Notes under the pieces: generated by a model
The model's database searches: none
Seen by the model: only the letters and a program-made list of their open reading frames with translations
What the model was told of the DNA's origin: nothing
Program-made: the position numbers and the translations under genes
In this document: positions 15,305 through 24,080 of the stretch, in pieces
How the letters are laid out: each line of letters opens with the position of its first letter
Numbering within the stretch: the stretch's first letter is position 1
From: Bacteroidales bacterium
Lineage (GTDB): Bacteria; Bacteroidota; Bacteroidia; Bacteroidales; UBA932
Length of the DNA: 64,000 bases
Assembly: GCA_024401695.1 (NCBI GenBank)
Contig: JAKSKN010000002.1
Coordinates: 62,001-126,000 of the forward strand
Direction of reading: 5' to 3'

Positions 15305-16140
15305 TGGGCGTAAAAAAGATTGACACCAAGAAGGTGAAGCAGAAAGCAGGCAAGTATGCCAGGAGTTGGGTCGCCAGGAACCTGGTTCTCGGAGTTGTAT
15401 TCGTGCTTGCCGTTGTCCTGACGGCATCGCTGCTGCTTTCCGTCATCACCCAGCATAACAAGGAAATCAAAGTGCCTGATTTCACTAACCTGACCTTTTC
15501 AGAGGCCAAGCATCTTGCATCGCACAGCAATGTGAAGATTGTAATCAACGATTCTCTGTATGTGCGCAGACTCAAGCCTGGCGTAGTCTGCTCGCAGACC
15601 CCGGAGTCCGGTGCAATGGTCAAGAAGGGCCGCAAGATCCGTCTTACCACCAACACCATAGTGCCGAAACAGGTTTCAATGCCTTCGCTCGTCGGCTTCT
15701 CCATGAGGCAGGCCCGTGCCGAGATCGTCCGGAACGGTCTGGTGCTCGGAAGGCTGATCTATGTAAGCGATATCGCGACGAACAATGTGCTTCGCCAGCA
15801 GTATGGCGGACAGGACATAGCCTCCGGTGAAAAGATTACAAGCGGCTCTACCATCGATCTGGTCGTCGGCCTTTCGAACAGCGAGAACAAGACTTTTGTT
15901 CCGAATGTCATAGGCAAGACCTACCAGAGAGCGGTAGATAATGTCCAGGATAATTCTCTCAACATAGGCAAGCTTTCATTCGATGCATCGGTAGAGAATT
16001 ATGCTGACTCCGTGATGGCCGTGGTATATGCCCAGAAGCCCGAGGCTGATTCCAGGAATTCAGTGCGTATGGGCTCTGATGTCACACTCTTCCTGACGGC
16101 AGATCCCGAAAAGATTGCCGGCATAGCGGCTCATAAATAA
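15304..16140 (+). CDS. PASTA-domain single-pass membrane protein
   Basis: A 278-residue protein: basic N-terminus, one transmembrane helix (NLVLGVVFVLAVVLTASLLL, about residues 25-44), then three PASTA repeats in the periplasm (starts near EIKVPDFTNLTFSEAKHL, QVSMPSLVGFSMRQARAEI and KTFVPNVIGKTYQRAV). PASTA repeats bind peptidoglycan fragments or beta-lactams in kinases and PBPs; here there is no kinase or transpeptidase domain. It lies between lysE and rluD with one-base overlaps on both sides. A role in cell-wall sensing is inferred from the domain only. Confidence 0.88.
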   Translation: MGVKKIDTKKVKQKAGKYARSWVARNLVLGVVFVLAVVLTASLLLSVITQHNKEIKVPDFTNLTFSEAKHLASHSNVKIVINDSLYVRRLKPGVVCSQTPESGAMVKKGRKIRLTTNTIVPKQVSMPSLVGFSMRQARAEIVRNGLVLGRLIYVSDIATNNVLRQQYGGQDIASGEKITSGSTIDLVVGLSNSENKTFVPNVIGKTYQRAVDNVQDNSLNIGKLSFDASVENYADSVMAVVYAQKPEADSRNSVRMGSDVTLFLTADPEKIAGIAAHK

Positions 16141-17153
16141 TGGAAGAAGAACTCTTTGAACATTTCAGACTGGTGGCGGACCAGGGGCAGGCGCCTATGC
16201 GAATAGACGTCTATATGGCCACGCATCTGGAGGATACATCCCGCAGCCGCATCCAGCAAGCTTTCAAGGAGGGATATGTCCACGTCGGTGACAACGTGGT
16301 CAAGGCAAATTACATAGTCCGTCCCGGTGACGTCATCCGCTTCGTGATGCCGTACCGCCGCCGTGGGCTGGAAATACTCCCGCAGGACATTCCTCTCAAC
16401 ATCGTCTATGAGGACGATGATGTGCTTGTGGTCAACAAGCCTGCCGGGATGGTCGTTCATCCGGGCCACGGGCATTTTGAGGGCACACTCGTGAATGCGC
16501 TTTCGCATCACCTCGGCATTTCGCAGGGGCCAGATGCCGAAGATGAAAGGATGGGCGTGCTTGTCCACCGTATCGACAAGGACACCAGCGGACTGCTGGC
16601 TGTTGCGAAGAATGACCCTTCCCAACTCCATCTTGCCAAGCAGTTTTTCGATCACTCCATTGACCGCCGCTATCAGGCCATAGTCTGGGGGGATGTCAAG
16701 GAAGACGAAGGAACGGTCGAGGGAAATATCGGGCGTGATGTCAATGACCGTCTGCGTTTCAGGGTTTATGAGGATGAAGACAAGGGCAAGCGCGCGGTTA
16801 CGCATTACCGTGTGCTTGAGCGCTTCGGCTTTGTCACACTCGTGGAGTGCAAACTGGAAACCGGCCGCACGCACCAGATTAGAGTGCATATGGGAAGCCT
16901 GGGACATCCTATTTTCGGTGATGACCGTTATGGTGGACGTGAAATCCGGAAGGGGACCATCTACGCAAAATACCGTCAGTTCATTCAGAACTGCTTCGAG
17001 ATATGCCCGCGTCAGGCGCTTCACGCCAAGACCCTGGGTTTCGTTCACCCCCGCACAGGCGAGTGGCTTCAATTCGATTCAGAGCTGCCGGAGGATATGA
17101 CCGCCCTCCTGGACAAATGGCGCAAGTACTGCGGTCAGATGCCGGAAGAATGA
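16140..17153 (+). CDS. rluD: RluA/RluD-family 23S rRNA pseudouridine synthase
   Basis: Isomerises uridine in rRNA. 337 residues: an S4 RNA-binding domain (residues about 15-75, RIDVYMATHLEDTSRSRIQQ), then NKPAGMVVHPGHGHFEGTLV and the catalytic Asp in the HRIDKDTSGLL motif (near residue 145), with LETGRTHQIRVHM further on. RluD-type by domain order; the exact target positions are inferred. The start overlaps the PASTA gene stop. Confidence 0.93.
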   Translation: MEEELFEHFRLVADQGQAPMRIDVYMATHLEDTSRSRIQQAFKEGYVHVGDNVVKANYIVRPGDVIRFVMPYRRRGLEILPQDIPLNIVYEDDDVLVVNKPAGMVVHPGHGHFEGTLVNALSHHLGISQGPDAEDERMGVLVHRIDKDTSGLLAVAKNDPSQLHLAKQFFDHSIDRRYQAIVWGDVKEDEGTVEGNIGRDVNDRLRFRVYEDEDKGKRAVTHYRVLERFGFVTLVECKLETGRTHQIRVHMGSLGHPIFGDDRYGGREIRKGTIYAKYRQFIQNCFEICPRQALHAKTLGFVHPRTGEWLQFDSELPEDMTALLDKWRKYCGQMPEE

Positions 17154-18751
17154 GAAAACTGTTCATATGGTTGATGGTGCTGCTTTTTGTGGTACTGCTG
17201 AGCCTGCCGTGGCTGGTGCCGCACTGCGGGTGCCTGGCACTTTTCGCATTTGTCCCTCTGCTTTGCGCAGATGCGGTTGCATCTGAATTGAAAATCAAGC
17301 ATTTCTGGATGTATGCTTTTACAGCCTTCACCGCCTGGAATGCCGTGACTACCTTTTGGGTATGTAATGCCACCATCGGGGGTGGGATTGCGGCGATTGT
17401 GGTGAATGCAGCCGTGATGACCATCATATGGAGTCTCTTCCGCCTGGCGAAGAGGCATATGGATGGTGCGTTGCCGTATGTCTTTCTCGCTGCGGCGTGG
17501 ATAGCGTGGGAACGTTTCTACTTCAGCACGCAGATTTCCTGGCCGTGGCTGACGCTCGGCAATGCATTTGCCGGGACAACCGGTCTTGTCCAGTGGTATG
17601 AATATACCGGCACACTGGGCGGTTCGCTGTGGGTGTGGGCTTCAAACCTCGGGGTGTTCGGCCTGATCGTCGCGACCGCTGACGGACATTGGTCACGGTT
17701 AAGGCCTGTCGCTGTCGTTGCCGCCCTGCTCGGCGTCACGGCCGTTGTCGCCGGCCCTATGCTGCTGTCCGGATCGATGTACAGGAATTTCGAGGAGAAG
17801 TCCGAGGGCGAAATAGATTTTGTCATCGGACAGCCGAATTTCGATCCTTATCAGAAATTCCAGTCCCTTACCCAGGCACAGCAGACATCTGTCCTGCTTG
17901 ACCTTTTCAAGAAGGGTGGCGATGCCGGTAAGCCAAGCATCTTCCTTGCTCCCGAGACCTTCACTTCAGACATAGTGCTGGGCCAGCAGGAAAGTTCCCC
18001 GACCGTGATGGCTTTCAGAAATTTCCTTTTGGATTACCCGGGTTCCGAAATCCTTTTCGGAGCATCCACATATGAACTGTTTGATACCCACGCAGCTCCG
18101 ACGATCCTGGCCAGACCCTATTCCAGAGGATGGAGTGTGAATCATAACAGCGCCATCCTTGTCGATAATTCCGACAAATTCGAGATATTCCACAAGAGCA
18201 AGCTGGTGGTCGGCGCGGAATCAACTCCGTTCCCGAAGCTGTTCGTCCCTCTTGACAACTGGCTTTCTTCCCTTATGGGTGTTGGCGGACTGATGGGACG
18301 CTGTGTCGGCCAGCCTCAGATATCTCTTCTGAATTTCCAGGACGACAAGCCGCTGGGATGTGCCGTGTGTTATGAATCAGTCTACGGAGAATACTGCACG
18401 GGCTATGTCAAGGCAGGGGCAAAGGCGATGACGATCATCACCAATGATGCCTGGTGGGGAGACACCCCGGGATATCGGCAGCATTGCAGCTATGCGCGTC
18501 TTCGTGCCATTGAACTGCGCCGTGACTTCGCCCGTTGCGGCAATACGGGCATTTCCTGTTTTATCAATCAGAGGGGAGACATCCTGCAGAAGACTGCATA
18601 CTGGGAGCCGGCTGTAATCAGGGGCCGGCTGAACCTTCGCTCCGACGAGACCTTCTTTGTCCGTTACGGCGACGTGGTGGGCAGGGCCTGCACATTGATG
18701 TTTCTCCTGCTCGCTCTGTTGCTGCTGGTTAAGCTTTTTATAAAACGCTAG
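17150..18751 (+). CDS. lnt: Apolipoprotein N-acyltransferase
   Basis: Inner membrane enzyme that N-acylates the lipid-modified cysteine of lipoproteins. 533 residues: about six N-terminal helices, a periplasmic nitrilase-type domain and one C-terminal helix. The catalytic triad is visible as Glu in APETFTS, Lys in FHKSKLVVGAE and Cys in GCAVCYESVYGEYC. Start at 17150 gives an ATGA overlap with the rluD gene; the longer frame upstream lacks a membrane start. The stop overlaps the ung stop on the opposite strand (CTAG). Needed for the many lipoproteins encoded in this window. Confidence 0.94.
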   Translation: MRKLFIWLMVLLFVVLLSLPWLVPHCGCLALFAFVPLLCADAVASELKIKHFWMYAFTAFTAWNAVTTFWVCNATIGGGIAAIVVNAAVMTIIWSLFRLAKRHMDGALPYVFLAAAWIAWERFYFSTQISWPWLTLGNAFAGTTGLVQWYEYTGTLGGSLWVWASNLGVFGLIVATADGHWSRLRPVAVVAALLGVTAVVAGPMLLSGSMYRNFEEKSEGEIDFVIGQPNFDPYQKFQSLTQAQQTSVLLDLFKKGGDAGKPSIFLAPETFTSDIVLGQQESSPTVMAFRNFLLDYPGSEILFGASTYELFDTHAAPTILARPYSRGWSVNHNSAILVDNSDKFEIFHKSKLVVGAESTPFPKLFVPLDNWLSSLMGVGGLMGRCVGQPQISLLNFQDDKPLGCAVCYESVYGEYCTGYVKAGAKAMTIITNDAWWGDTPGYRQHCSYARLRAIELRRDFARCGNTGISCFINQRGDILQKTAYWEPAVIRGRLNLRSDETFFVRYGDVVGRACTLMFLLLALLLLVKLFIKR

Positions 18752-19416
18752 AGCTGCCAGTTTACAGGCTCTTTACCTTCACCGATGAGAATTTCGTTGG
18801 TGCGGGAGAAGTGGCGGCAGCCGAAGAATGCTCCACGGGCCAGAGGTGACGGATGAGCTGCTTCGAGCACGTGGTGGCGGGAAAGATCTATCAGAGGGGC
18901 TTTCGTACGTGCGAAATTTCCCCAAAGGAGAAACACCACGCCCTGACAGCGGTCCGAAATGAGCTTTATGACGGCATCGGTGAACGTCTGCCAGCCTATG
19001 GCACTGTGCGAGGTCGGCTCTCCAGCGCGTACGGTGAGGACTGCGTTCAGGAGGAGGACTCCCTGCTGTGCCCAGGATTCAAGGTTGGGACGGCCGGACA
19101 TCTTGATGCCGAGGTCGGATTCTATTTCCTTGAAGATATTCTTGAGCGACGGCGGGGCTGGCACGTTGTCCGGGACGGAGAAGGACAGTCCCATAGCCTG
19201 GCCCGGTCCGTGATATGGATCCTGCCCGAGGATGACAACCTTGACCTTGTCGACAGGGCAGAGGTCAAAGGCCTTGAAGATCTGGCTTCCCGGAGGGTAG
19301 ATCGCTTTGCCGGCCTGCTTCTCTCCGTGGAGATAGTTCACGAGGTCGGTGAAATAAGGCTTGTCAAATTCAGTCTGAAGGGCGTTGCGCCAACTTTCCT
19401 CTATTTTTACATTCAT
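18748..19416 (-). CDS. ung: Uracil-DNA glycosylase
   Basis: Removes uracil from DNA in base-excision repair. 222 residues with the water-activating loop GQDPYHGPGQAMGLSFSV, the GVLLLNAVLTV block and the HPSPLARGAF loop with its active histidine. The start at 19416 (MNVKIEESW) is chosen because the longer frame runs through the divergent promoter. Converges on lnt with overlapping stop codons. Confidence 0.96.
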   Translation of the reverse strand: MNVKIEESWRNALQTEFDKPYFTDLVNYLHGEKQAGKAIYPPGSQIFKAFDLCPVDKVKVVILGQDPYHGPGQAMGLSFSVPDNVPAPPSLKNIFKEIESDLGIKMSGRPNLESWAQQGVLLLNAVLTVRAGEPTSHSAIGWQTFTDAVIKLISDRCQGVVFLLWGNFARTKAPLIDLSRHHVLEAAHPSPLARGAFFGCRHFSRTNEILIGEGKEPVNWQL

Positions 19417-19420
19417 ATTA

Positions 19421-19447
19421 TAAAGATATAAAAATATTGTAACTTTG
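19421..19447. promoter_or_regulatory. Back-to-back promoters of ung (-) and coaD (+)
   Basis: Minus-strand box TATCTTTA at 19421-19428, 4 bp before the ung ATG; plus-strand box TAACTTTG at 19440-19447, 7 bp before the coaD ATG. The whole divergent intergenic gap is 38 bp. Confidence 0.6.
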
Positions 19448-19454
19448 CGATGAT

Positions 19455-19925
19455 ATGAAAAGCATTGCATTATTCCCTGGATCCTTCGATCCGTTCACTG
19501 CCGGGCACCTCAATATCCTCGGCAGGGCTTTGACCATGTTCGACGAAGTCGTGGTCGCAATCGGTATCAACCAGGACAAGAGGGGTTTCTTCGACAATGA
19601 CCAGAAGATGGACATCATCAGGCAGGCGACCAATGGGATGAAGGGAGTGCAGGTGATTGAGTATGACGGACTTACCGTCGATATTTGCAAGCAGATGAAT
19701 ATCCATCACATCGTTCGTGGCGTGCGGAATATGCTTGATTTCGAGAATGAGCGCGCTATCGCCGATGCCAACCGCCGTATGGCTCCCGACATTGAGACCA
19801 TAATCATCCCTACCGCCCAGGAGTTCGCACACATTTCCTCATCTGCCGTCCGGGATATCCTCAAGCATCACGGCGACACCTCTATGTTTGTGCCTCAGGG
19901 CGTCATTCTCCCTCCGGTGAAATGA
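19455..19925 (+). CDS. coaD: Phosphopantetheine adenylyltransferase
   Basis: Penultimate step of coenzyme A synthesis: 4'-phosphopantetheine + ATP to dephospho-CoA. 156 residues with the nucleotidyltransferase motif GSFDPFTAGHLNIL at the start and the ISSSAVRDILKHHGD block at the end. The nearer ATG at 19450 is out of frame. The stop overlaps the following thioredoxin-fold gene (ATGATGA). Confidence 0.96.
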   Translation: MKSIALFPGSFDPFTAGHLNILGRALTMFDEVVVAIGINQDKRGFFDNDQKMDIIRQATNGMKGVQVIEYDGLTVDICKQMNIHHIVRGVRNMLDFENERAIADANRRMAPDIETIIIPTAQEFAHISSSAVRDILKHHGDTSMFVPQGVILPPVK

Positions 19926-20755
19926 TGAAGCGCCTGTGCATCACAATCGCGGCAGTCTTCCTGTCGGTCCTGTCAGCATCTGCGCAGGAGCTTGATTCGC
20001 TTGAATTTGACCGATACCGCGGTCTGGACAGCCTACTGACCCAGTTTTATTATACCCTCGAGCGTGAGGACCCTGAAGTGAAGGGCGTAGAATTCGACGG
20101 ACTCATTGAAACCTGCAAGGATTCCCTTACGCGTCAGCACGTTACTCTCCAGATATTTGACCACTACCGTTATTCACGTCTTATGGGCGACGAAACCGTA
20201 GCAGTCCATATTTTTGACAACTGGCTTGCCAACGGCCGGGTTAAGACGCGCAGCGAATTCGAGATGATGGATGCTGAACTCTTTGCAAACTTCAACCGTG
20301 AGTCGCTGATCGGAATGGATGCGCCGCGCATAGAACTGTTCAAGCCGTGCGGCGGCAGGAAGGCCATCCCTTCGGAGGGCCGTATCAGTGTCCTCTTCTT
20401 TTATGATACGTCTTGCGGGAAGTGCCGTCTCGAGACACAGGTCCTCCCGACAATAGTGAAGGAAGTTGATTTCCCATTCGATTTCTATGCGATCTATGTC
20501 GGGACCGACAGACGTGAATGGAACGCATTCAGGCGTAATTTCCGCTTGAAAAACAAGAATATCAGACTGATCCATCTCTGGGACCCCGAGATTGATTCCG
20601 GTTACCAGAAGGCGTATGGTGTCACCGGTACGCCGAGGTTGTTTGTCGTTGAACCTGACGGAGTGATCATAGGCCGCAGATTGGAGATGACCAATCTTAT
20701 GGAGATGTTTCCTGTCCTGCGTGCCGTCTGGGAGACCTATGAAAAATACAAATAA
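19922..20755 (+). CDS. Secreted thioredoxin-fold protein (TlpA-like, DUF5106-type)
   Basis: Signal peptide (residues 1-22, ending SASAQ), an N-terminal helical domain of about 120 residues as in Bacteroidales DUF5106 proteins, then a thioredoxin-like domain with FFYDTSCGKCRLETQVLP (CxxC near residue 165) and the cis-proline GTPRLFVVEPDG. Probably a periplasmic disulfide reductase or isomerase. It is coupled to coaD by a 4-bp overlap, although the functions are unrelated. Partner protein not identifiable. Confidence 0.8.
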   Translation: MMKRLCITIAAVFLSVLSASAQELDSLEFDRYRGLDSLLTQFYYTLEREDPEVKGVEFDGLIETCKDSLTRQHVTLQIFDHYRYSRLMGDETVAVHIFDNWLANGRVKTRSEFEMMDAELFANFNRESLIGMDAPRIELFKPCGGRKAIPSEGRISVLFFYDTSCGKCRLETQVLPTIVKEVDFPFDFYAIYVGTDRREWNAFRRNFRLKNKNIRLIHLWDPEIDSGYQKAYGVTGTPRLFVVEPDGVIIGRRLEMTNLMEMFPVLRAVWETYEKYK

Positions 20756-20760
20756 TTCAT

Positions 20761-20768
20761 TATATTTG
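20761..20768 (+). promoter_or_regulatory. -7 box (TATATTTG), 4 bp before an ATG
   Basis: Exact TAnnTTTG box; the following gene starts after TGTT, so a leaderless message is predicted. Confidence 0.7.
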
Positions 20769-20772
20769 TGTT

Positions 20773-21006
20773 ATGGCACGAAAATCCAAAAAATTCGCAG
20801 GCGTTGACCCCGCTTATCTGGACCGTCAGAAACAGTCCTTGATGAGAACACACCGTAAATCGGTATTCTTCAATCAGCAGGAACTTGCCGCCATAGACGA
20901 ATATTGCCGCCGCTTCAAGGTCTCCTCACGCTCTGCCCTTATCCGCAGTTCCGTTATGAAACACGTCCTTGAAGGGCTTGAAGAGAACCATCCTACTTTG
21001 TTCTGA
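20773..21006 (+). CDS. Small ribbon-helix-helix-like protein
   Basis: A 77-residue basic protein. Residues about 30-67 (KSVFFNQQELAAIDEYCRRF, then SSRSALIRSSVMKHVLE) read as a beta strand and two helices, like MetJ/Arc-type DNA-binding proteins. No named family is recognised. Own promoter and own terminator make it a monocistronic gene, so it is probably real despite its size. Confidence 0.7.
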   Translation: MARKSKKFAGVDPAYLDRQKQSLMRTHRKSVFFNQQELAAIDEYCRRFKVSSRSALIRSSVMKHVLEGLEENHPTLF

Positions 21007-21031
21007 TCTCCGGTTTCCCGGAGATTTTTTT
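21006..21031 (+). terminator. Intrinsic terminator
   Basis: Stem ATCTCCGG/CCGGAGAT with TTTC loop followed by seven T. Confidence 0.85.
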
Positions 21032-21035
21032 ATAC

Positions 21036-21072
21036 TAACAGGCTGAGAAACCCAGAGGTCTTCAGCCTGTTA
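21036..21072 (-). terminator. Hairpin downstream of lon
   Basis: 11-bp perfect stem TAACAGGCTGA/TCAGCCTGTTA starting 3 bp after the lon stop. No long T run follows on the minus strand, so it may act mainly as mRNA 3' end protection. Confidence 0.55.
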
Positions 21073-21074
21073 TC

Positions 21075-23477
21075 CTAGAAGATGAAATCGATCACATCAG
21101 AGATGTTCTGCACATAGTGGAATTTGAGCCCTTTTATGTAGATCGGCTTGATGTCCTCGATGTCTTTTCTGTTTTCTTCGGAGATGACGATGGTGTTGAC
21201 TCCAGCACGCTTTGCGGCAAGGATCTTCTCCTTTATGCCTCCGACAGGAAGCACGCGGCCGCGAAGTGTCATTTCACCGGTCATTGCAATGCCTTTTCTG
21301 ACGCTTTCTCCGCGGAGTGCCGACACCATTGAGGATACCATTGTGATACCCGCAGACGGACCATCCTTAGGTGTGGCGCCTTCCGGAACGTGGACGTGGA
21401 TGTCTTTTTCTCCGAATGTCTTGGAATCTATCCTGGCCATTTCAGGATGGGCCTTGATATACTGATAGGCGATTGTCGCAGACTCCTTCATCACGTCACC
21501 GAGATTACCGGTCATTGTCATAACGCCCTTTCCGCCGGAAACTGAACTCTCGACGAAAAGGATCTCGCCGCCCATCTGTGTCCAGGCCAGGCCTGTGACG
21601 ACTCCCGGAGCTTCATTGCCTTTCTGGAGGTCGTGGAAATTGGTCGGGAGTCCGAGATACTCCTTGAGATGCTCAGGGAGAATGACTGAAGGGTATTCCT
21701 GTTCGAGGGCAATCTTCTTCGCAGTGACGCGGGCAATCTTCGCAATCTGCTTTTCAAGTCCGCGGACACCGCTTTCGTGGGTATACTCGTCAATGATCTT
21801 CTTGACCGCCTTGCTGTCAATCTTCAACGCTTTCTTGTCGATGCCGTGCTCGTCGAGCTGCTTCGGCACAAGGAACTTCCTGGCTATTTCCTGCTTCTCC
21901 TCGGCAAGATAGCCCGTGACATTTATCATCTCCATCCTGTCAAGAAGTGCCGGCTGGATAGGAGAAGTGCTGTTTGCAGTCGTGATGAAGAGCACATTGC
22001 TCAGATCATAGTCGATGTCGAGATAGTTGTCGTGGAACGTGCCGTTCTGCTCAGGATCGAGAGCCTCGAGCAAAGCAGAAGACGGGTCGCCCTTGAAATC
22101 CGATGACAACTTGTCAATTTCATCAAGCACGATGACGGGATTGGATGTTCCGGCACGGACAAGCCCGTTCAGGATGCGTCCCGGGAGGGCGCCGACATAA
22201 GTCTTGCGGTGGCCGCGGATCTCCGCCTCGTCGTGCATACCGCCGAGGGCGATGCGCACATATTTTCGTCCGAGAGACTTGGCGATGCTCTTTCCAAGAG
22301 AAGTCTTGCCTACACCCGGAGGGCCGTAAAGGCAGAGGATCGGAGACTTCATGTTTCCCTTGAGCTTGAGCACCGCAAGATATTCGATGATTCTGTCCTT
22401 GACCGTATCAAGCCCATAATGATCCTTGTCAAGCACTTTCTGGGCGTGGCTGAGATCAAGATTATCCTCGCTCATCTCGCCCCAAGGAAGGTCGAGCATG
22501 AATTCAAGATAATTGTACTGGACGCTGTAGTCCGGGGAAGATGGATTGTATTTCTCAAGTTTTGCAAGTTCCTTTTCGAAAGTCTTTGCGACCTCTTCAG
22601 GCCATTTCTTTGTTGCGGCCTTCTCGCGGAACTTGTCGAATTCCTCGGCATCATCCATACCAAGTTCCTCCTGAATTGTGCGGAGCTGGTTGTTGAGATA
22701 GTACTCACGCTGCTGCTGATCGATTTCAGACTTGACCTTCTGGTTGATCTCCTGCTTGATCTTCATCAGTTCAACCTGAACTTCAAGGAGGGAGAGGAGC
22801 TTGAGGGCGCGGGACTTCACGTCGTCGTACTGAAGAAGATCCATCTTGCCGTCGAAGTTCTCGAAATCAATGGTGGTGGCTATGAAATTCACCAGGAACT
22901 TGAAATTGTCGATCGCCTTCAGGGCACCTATGGTCTCGCGGGTGCCCATATTTGATGCGCGCAGTACCTGGATAGCCTTGTCTTTAAGGGAATCAGCGAT
23001 TGCCTTTATGTCAGTACTGTGCTCGGAATCGTGGAAAATCTCTGGGAGATAGTGCACGCGGGCGGTGATGTATGGTTCAAAGCCGATCACGCTGTCAAGC
23101 GAAAGTCTCCTGAATGCCTGCAGTATGGCGGTTGTGGTGCCATCGGGCATCTCAAGAGTCTTGAGTATCTTGCACACGGTACCGTACGGGAAAAGATCTT
23201 CCTGCTGGGGATCCTCCACCATAACGTCGATCTGTGGCACTGCACCTATGTAGAAATTATTCTTTTCTGCATCCTGGATGAGCTTGATTGATTTCTCGCG
23301 GCCGATCGTGATCGGGAACACCGCCCCCGGGAAAAGGACAGCGTTGCGAAGGGCAAGAACGGGCAGGACGTCAGGCAGTTCAGACTCGTCGATCTTGATA
23401 TTGGGGTCACCTTGCATGACCGGGATGATGCTCACCTCGGCCCCTGCAGGTAGTGTGAATTCGTTATCTTGTCTCAT
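21075..23477 (-). CDS. lon: ATP-dependent protease Lon
   Basis: Cytoplasmic quality-control protease, 800 residues in the usual order: N-terminal substrate domain (DVLPVLALRNAVLFPGAVFP), a long coiled region, AAA module with LYGPPGVGKTSLGKS (Walker A) and ALLEALDPEQN (sensor area), and the serine-lysine protease domain with KDGPSAGITM (catalytic Ser near 705) and GGIKEKILAAKRAG (catalytic Lys). Full length with all key residues. Flanked by its own promoter-like box and a hairpin. Confidence 0.97.
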   Translation of the reverse strand: MRQDNEFTLPAGAEVSIIPVMQGDPNIKIDESELPDVLPVLALRNAVLFPGAVFPITIGREKSIKLIQDAEKNNFYIGAVPQIDVMVEDPQQEDLFPYGTVCKILKTLEMPDGTTTAILQAFRRLSLDSVIGFEPYITARVHYLPEIFHDSEHSTDIKAIADSLKDKAIQVLRASNMGTRETIGALKAIDNFKFLVNFIATTIDFENFDGKMDLLQYDDVKSRALKLLSLLEVQVELMKIKQEINQKVKSEIDQQQREYYLNNQLRTIQEELGMDDAEEFDKFREKAATKKWPEEVAKTFEKELAKLEKYNPSSPDYSVQYNYLEFMLDLPWGEMSEDNLDLSHAQKVLDKDHYGLDTVKDRIIEYLAVLKLKGNMKSPILCLYGPPGVGKTSLGKSIAKSLGRKYVRIALGGMHDEAEIRGHRKTYVGALPGRILNGLVRAGTSNPVIVLDEIDKLSSDFKGDPSSALLEALDPEQNGTFHDNYLDIDYDLSNVLFITTANSTSPIQPALLDRMEMINVTGYLAEEKQEIARKFLVPKQLDEHGIDKKALKIDSKAVKKIIDEYTHESGVRGLEKQIAKIARVTAKKIALEQEYPSVILPEHLKEYLGLPTNFHDLQKGNEAPGVVTGLAWTQMGGEILFVESSVSGGKGVMTMTGNLGDVMKESATIAYQYIKAHPEMARIDSKTFGEKDIHVHVPEGATPKDGPSAGITMVSSMVSALRGESVRKGIAMTGEMTLRGRVLPVGGIKEKILAAKRAGVNTIVISEENRKDIEDIKPIYIKGLKFHYVQNISDVIDFIF

Positions 23478-23521
23478 ATTTTGTCAAAATGTCAGCAATA
23501 ATGGACATAATTATCCGGGTG

Positions 23522-23529
23522 CTAATATA
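23522..23529 (-). promoter_or_regulatory. Probable -7 box (TATATTAG) of lon
   Basis: Minus strand, with TTTG 20 bp upstream; the box differs from TAnnTTTG at one position. No CIRCE-like heat-shock repeat is seen. Confidence 0.45.
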
Positions 23530-23569
23530 GACAATCTCTGTGCCACTGCCAAAAACTTCAAAAATTGAT

Positions 23570-23600
23570 TTTGAAAATAGAAAACTTAAACTTATTTTTG
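23570..23600 (+). promoter_or_regulatory. Promoter of HU gene (TTTG-N19-TATTTTTG)
   Basis: -33 TTTG at 23570-23573, exact 19-bp spacer, -7 TATTTTTG at 23593-23600; leader of about 40 nt. Confidence 0.8.
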
Positions 23601-23645
23601 CACTCCCAAAATGATTGAATATTAATTGCTAAAGATATTTTTACA

Positions 23646-23927
23646 ATGACAAAGGCAGAAATCGTCAATGAGGTTGCAAAAGCAACCGGTATTGAGAAAG
23701 TTACTGTTCAGACAGTTCTCGAGGCTTCTATGGAAAGCATCAAGGGTTCCATCGTCAAGGGCAACCCGGTATATCTTCGTGGTTTCGGCAGCTTCATCAT
23801 CAAGCATCGCGCTCAGAAGGCCGCCCGCAACATCACCAAAAAGACCACAATGACAATCCCCGCACACGATATTCCGGCATTCAAGCCTTCAAAGACTTTT
23901 GTTGCTGCTGTAAAGACCAATAAATAA
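23646..23927 (+). CDS. HU-family DNA-binding protein
   Basis: A 93-residue histone-like protein: MTKAEIVNEVAKATGIEKVT helices, VYLRGFGSFIIKHRA, then the DNA-wrapping arm RKNITKK-like segment and IPAHDIPAFKPSKTF. Forms dimers that bend DNA in the nucleoid. A very small basic peptide gene follows 11 bp later on the same transcript. Confidence 0.94.
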   Translation: MTKAEIVNEVAKATGIEKVTVQTVLEASMESIKGSIVKGNPVYLRGFGSFIIKHRAQKAARNITKKTTMTIPAHDIPAFKPSKTFVAAVKTNK

Positions 23928-23938
23928 TCAACAAACAT

Positions 23939-24028
23939 ATGCCAAACGGAAAGAAGCATAAAAGACATAAGATGTCTACACACAAGCGCAAGAAGCGCTT
24001 GCGTCTGAACAGACACAAGAAGAAGTAG
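23939..24028 (+). CDS. AURKAIP1/COX24-domain (mS38/bS22-like) small basic peptide
   Basis: A 29-residue peptide, MPNGKKHKRHKMSTHKRKKR followed by LRLNRHKKK and stop, more than half Lys/Arg/His. It matches my memory of the short AURKAIP1/COX24-type proteins of Bacteroidota, related to mitochondrial ribosomal protein mS38 and mycobacterial bS22; a small-subunit ribosomal role is likely but inferred. It is too short for ordinary gene calling. It lies between the HU gene and a strong terminator, so it is transcribed with HU. Confidence 0.85.
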   Translation: MPNGKKHKRHKMSTHKRKKRLRLNRHKKK

Positions 24029-24035
24029 TCGAAAA

Positions 24036-24070
24036 AGGCCTGACGGGAGATCCGGCGGGCTTTTTTTTAA
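24036..24070 (+). terminator. Intrinsic terminator after HU operon
   Basis: GCCTG-CGG paired with CCG-CGGGC around GAGAT, one mismatch, followed by eight T. Confidence 0.8.
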
Positions 24071-24080
24071 TTAAAAAAAG

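Noticed and set aside
22209-22955. 248-codon plus-strand frame opposite lon
   Set aside because: Shadow of lon, which has all catalytic motifs on the other strand.
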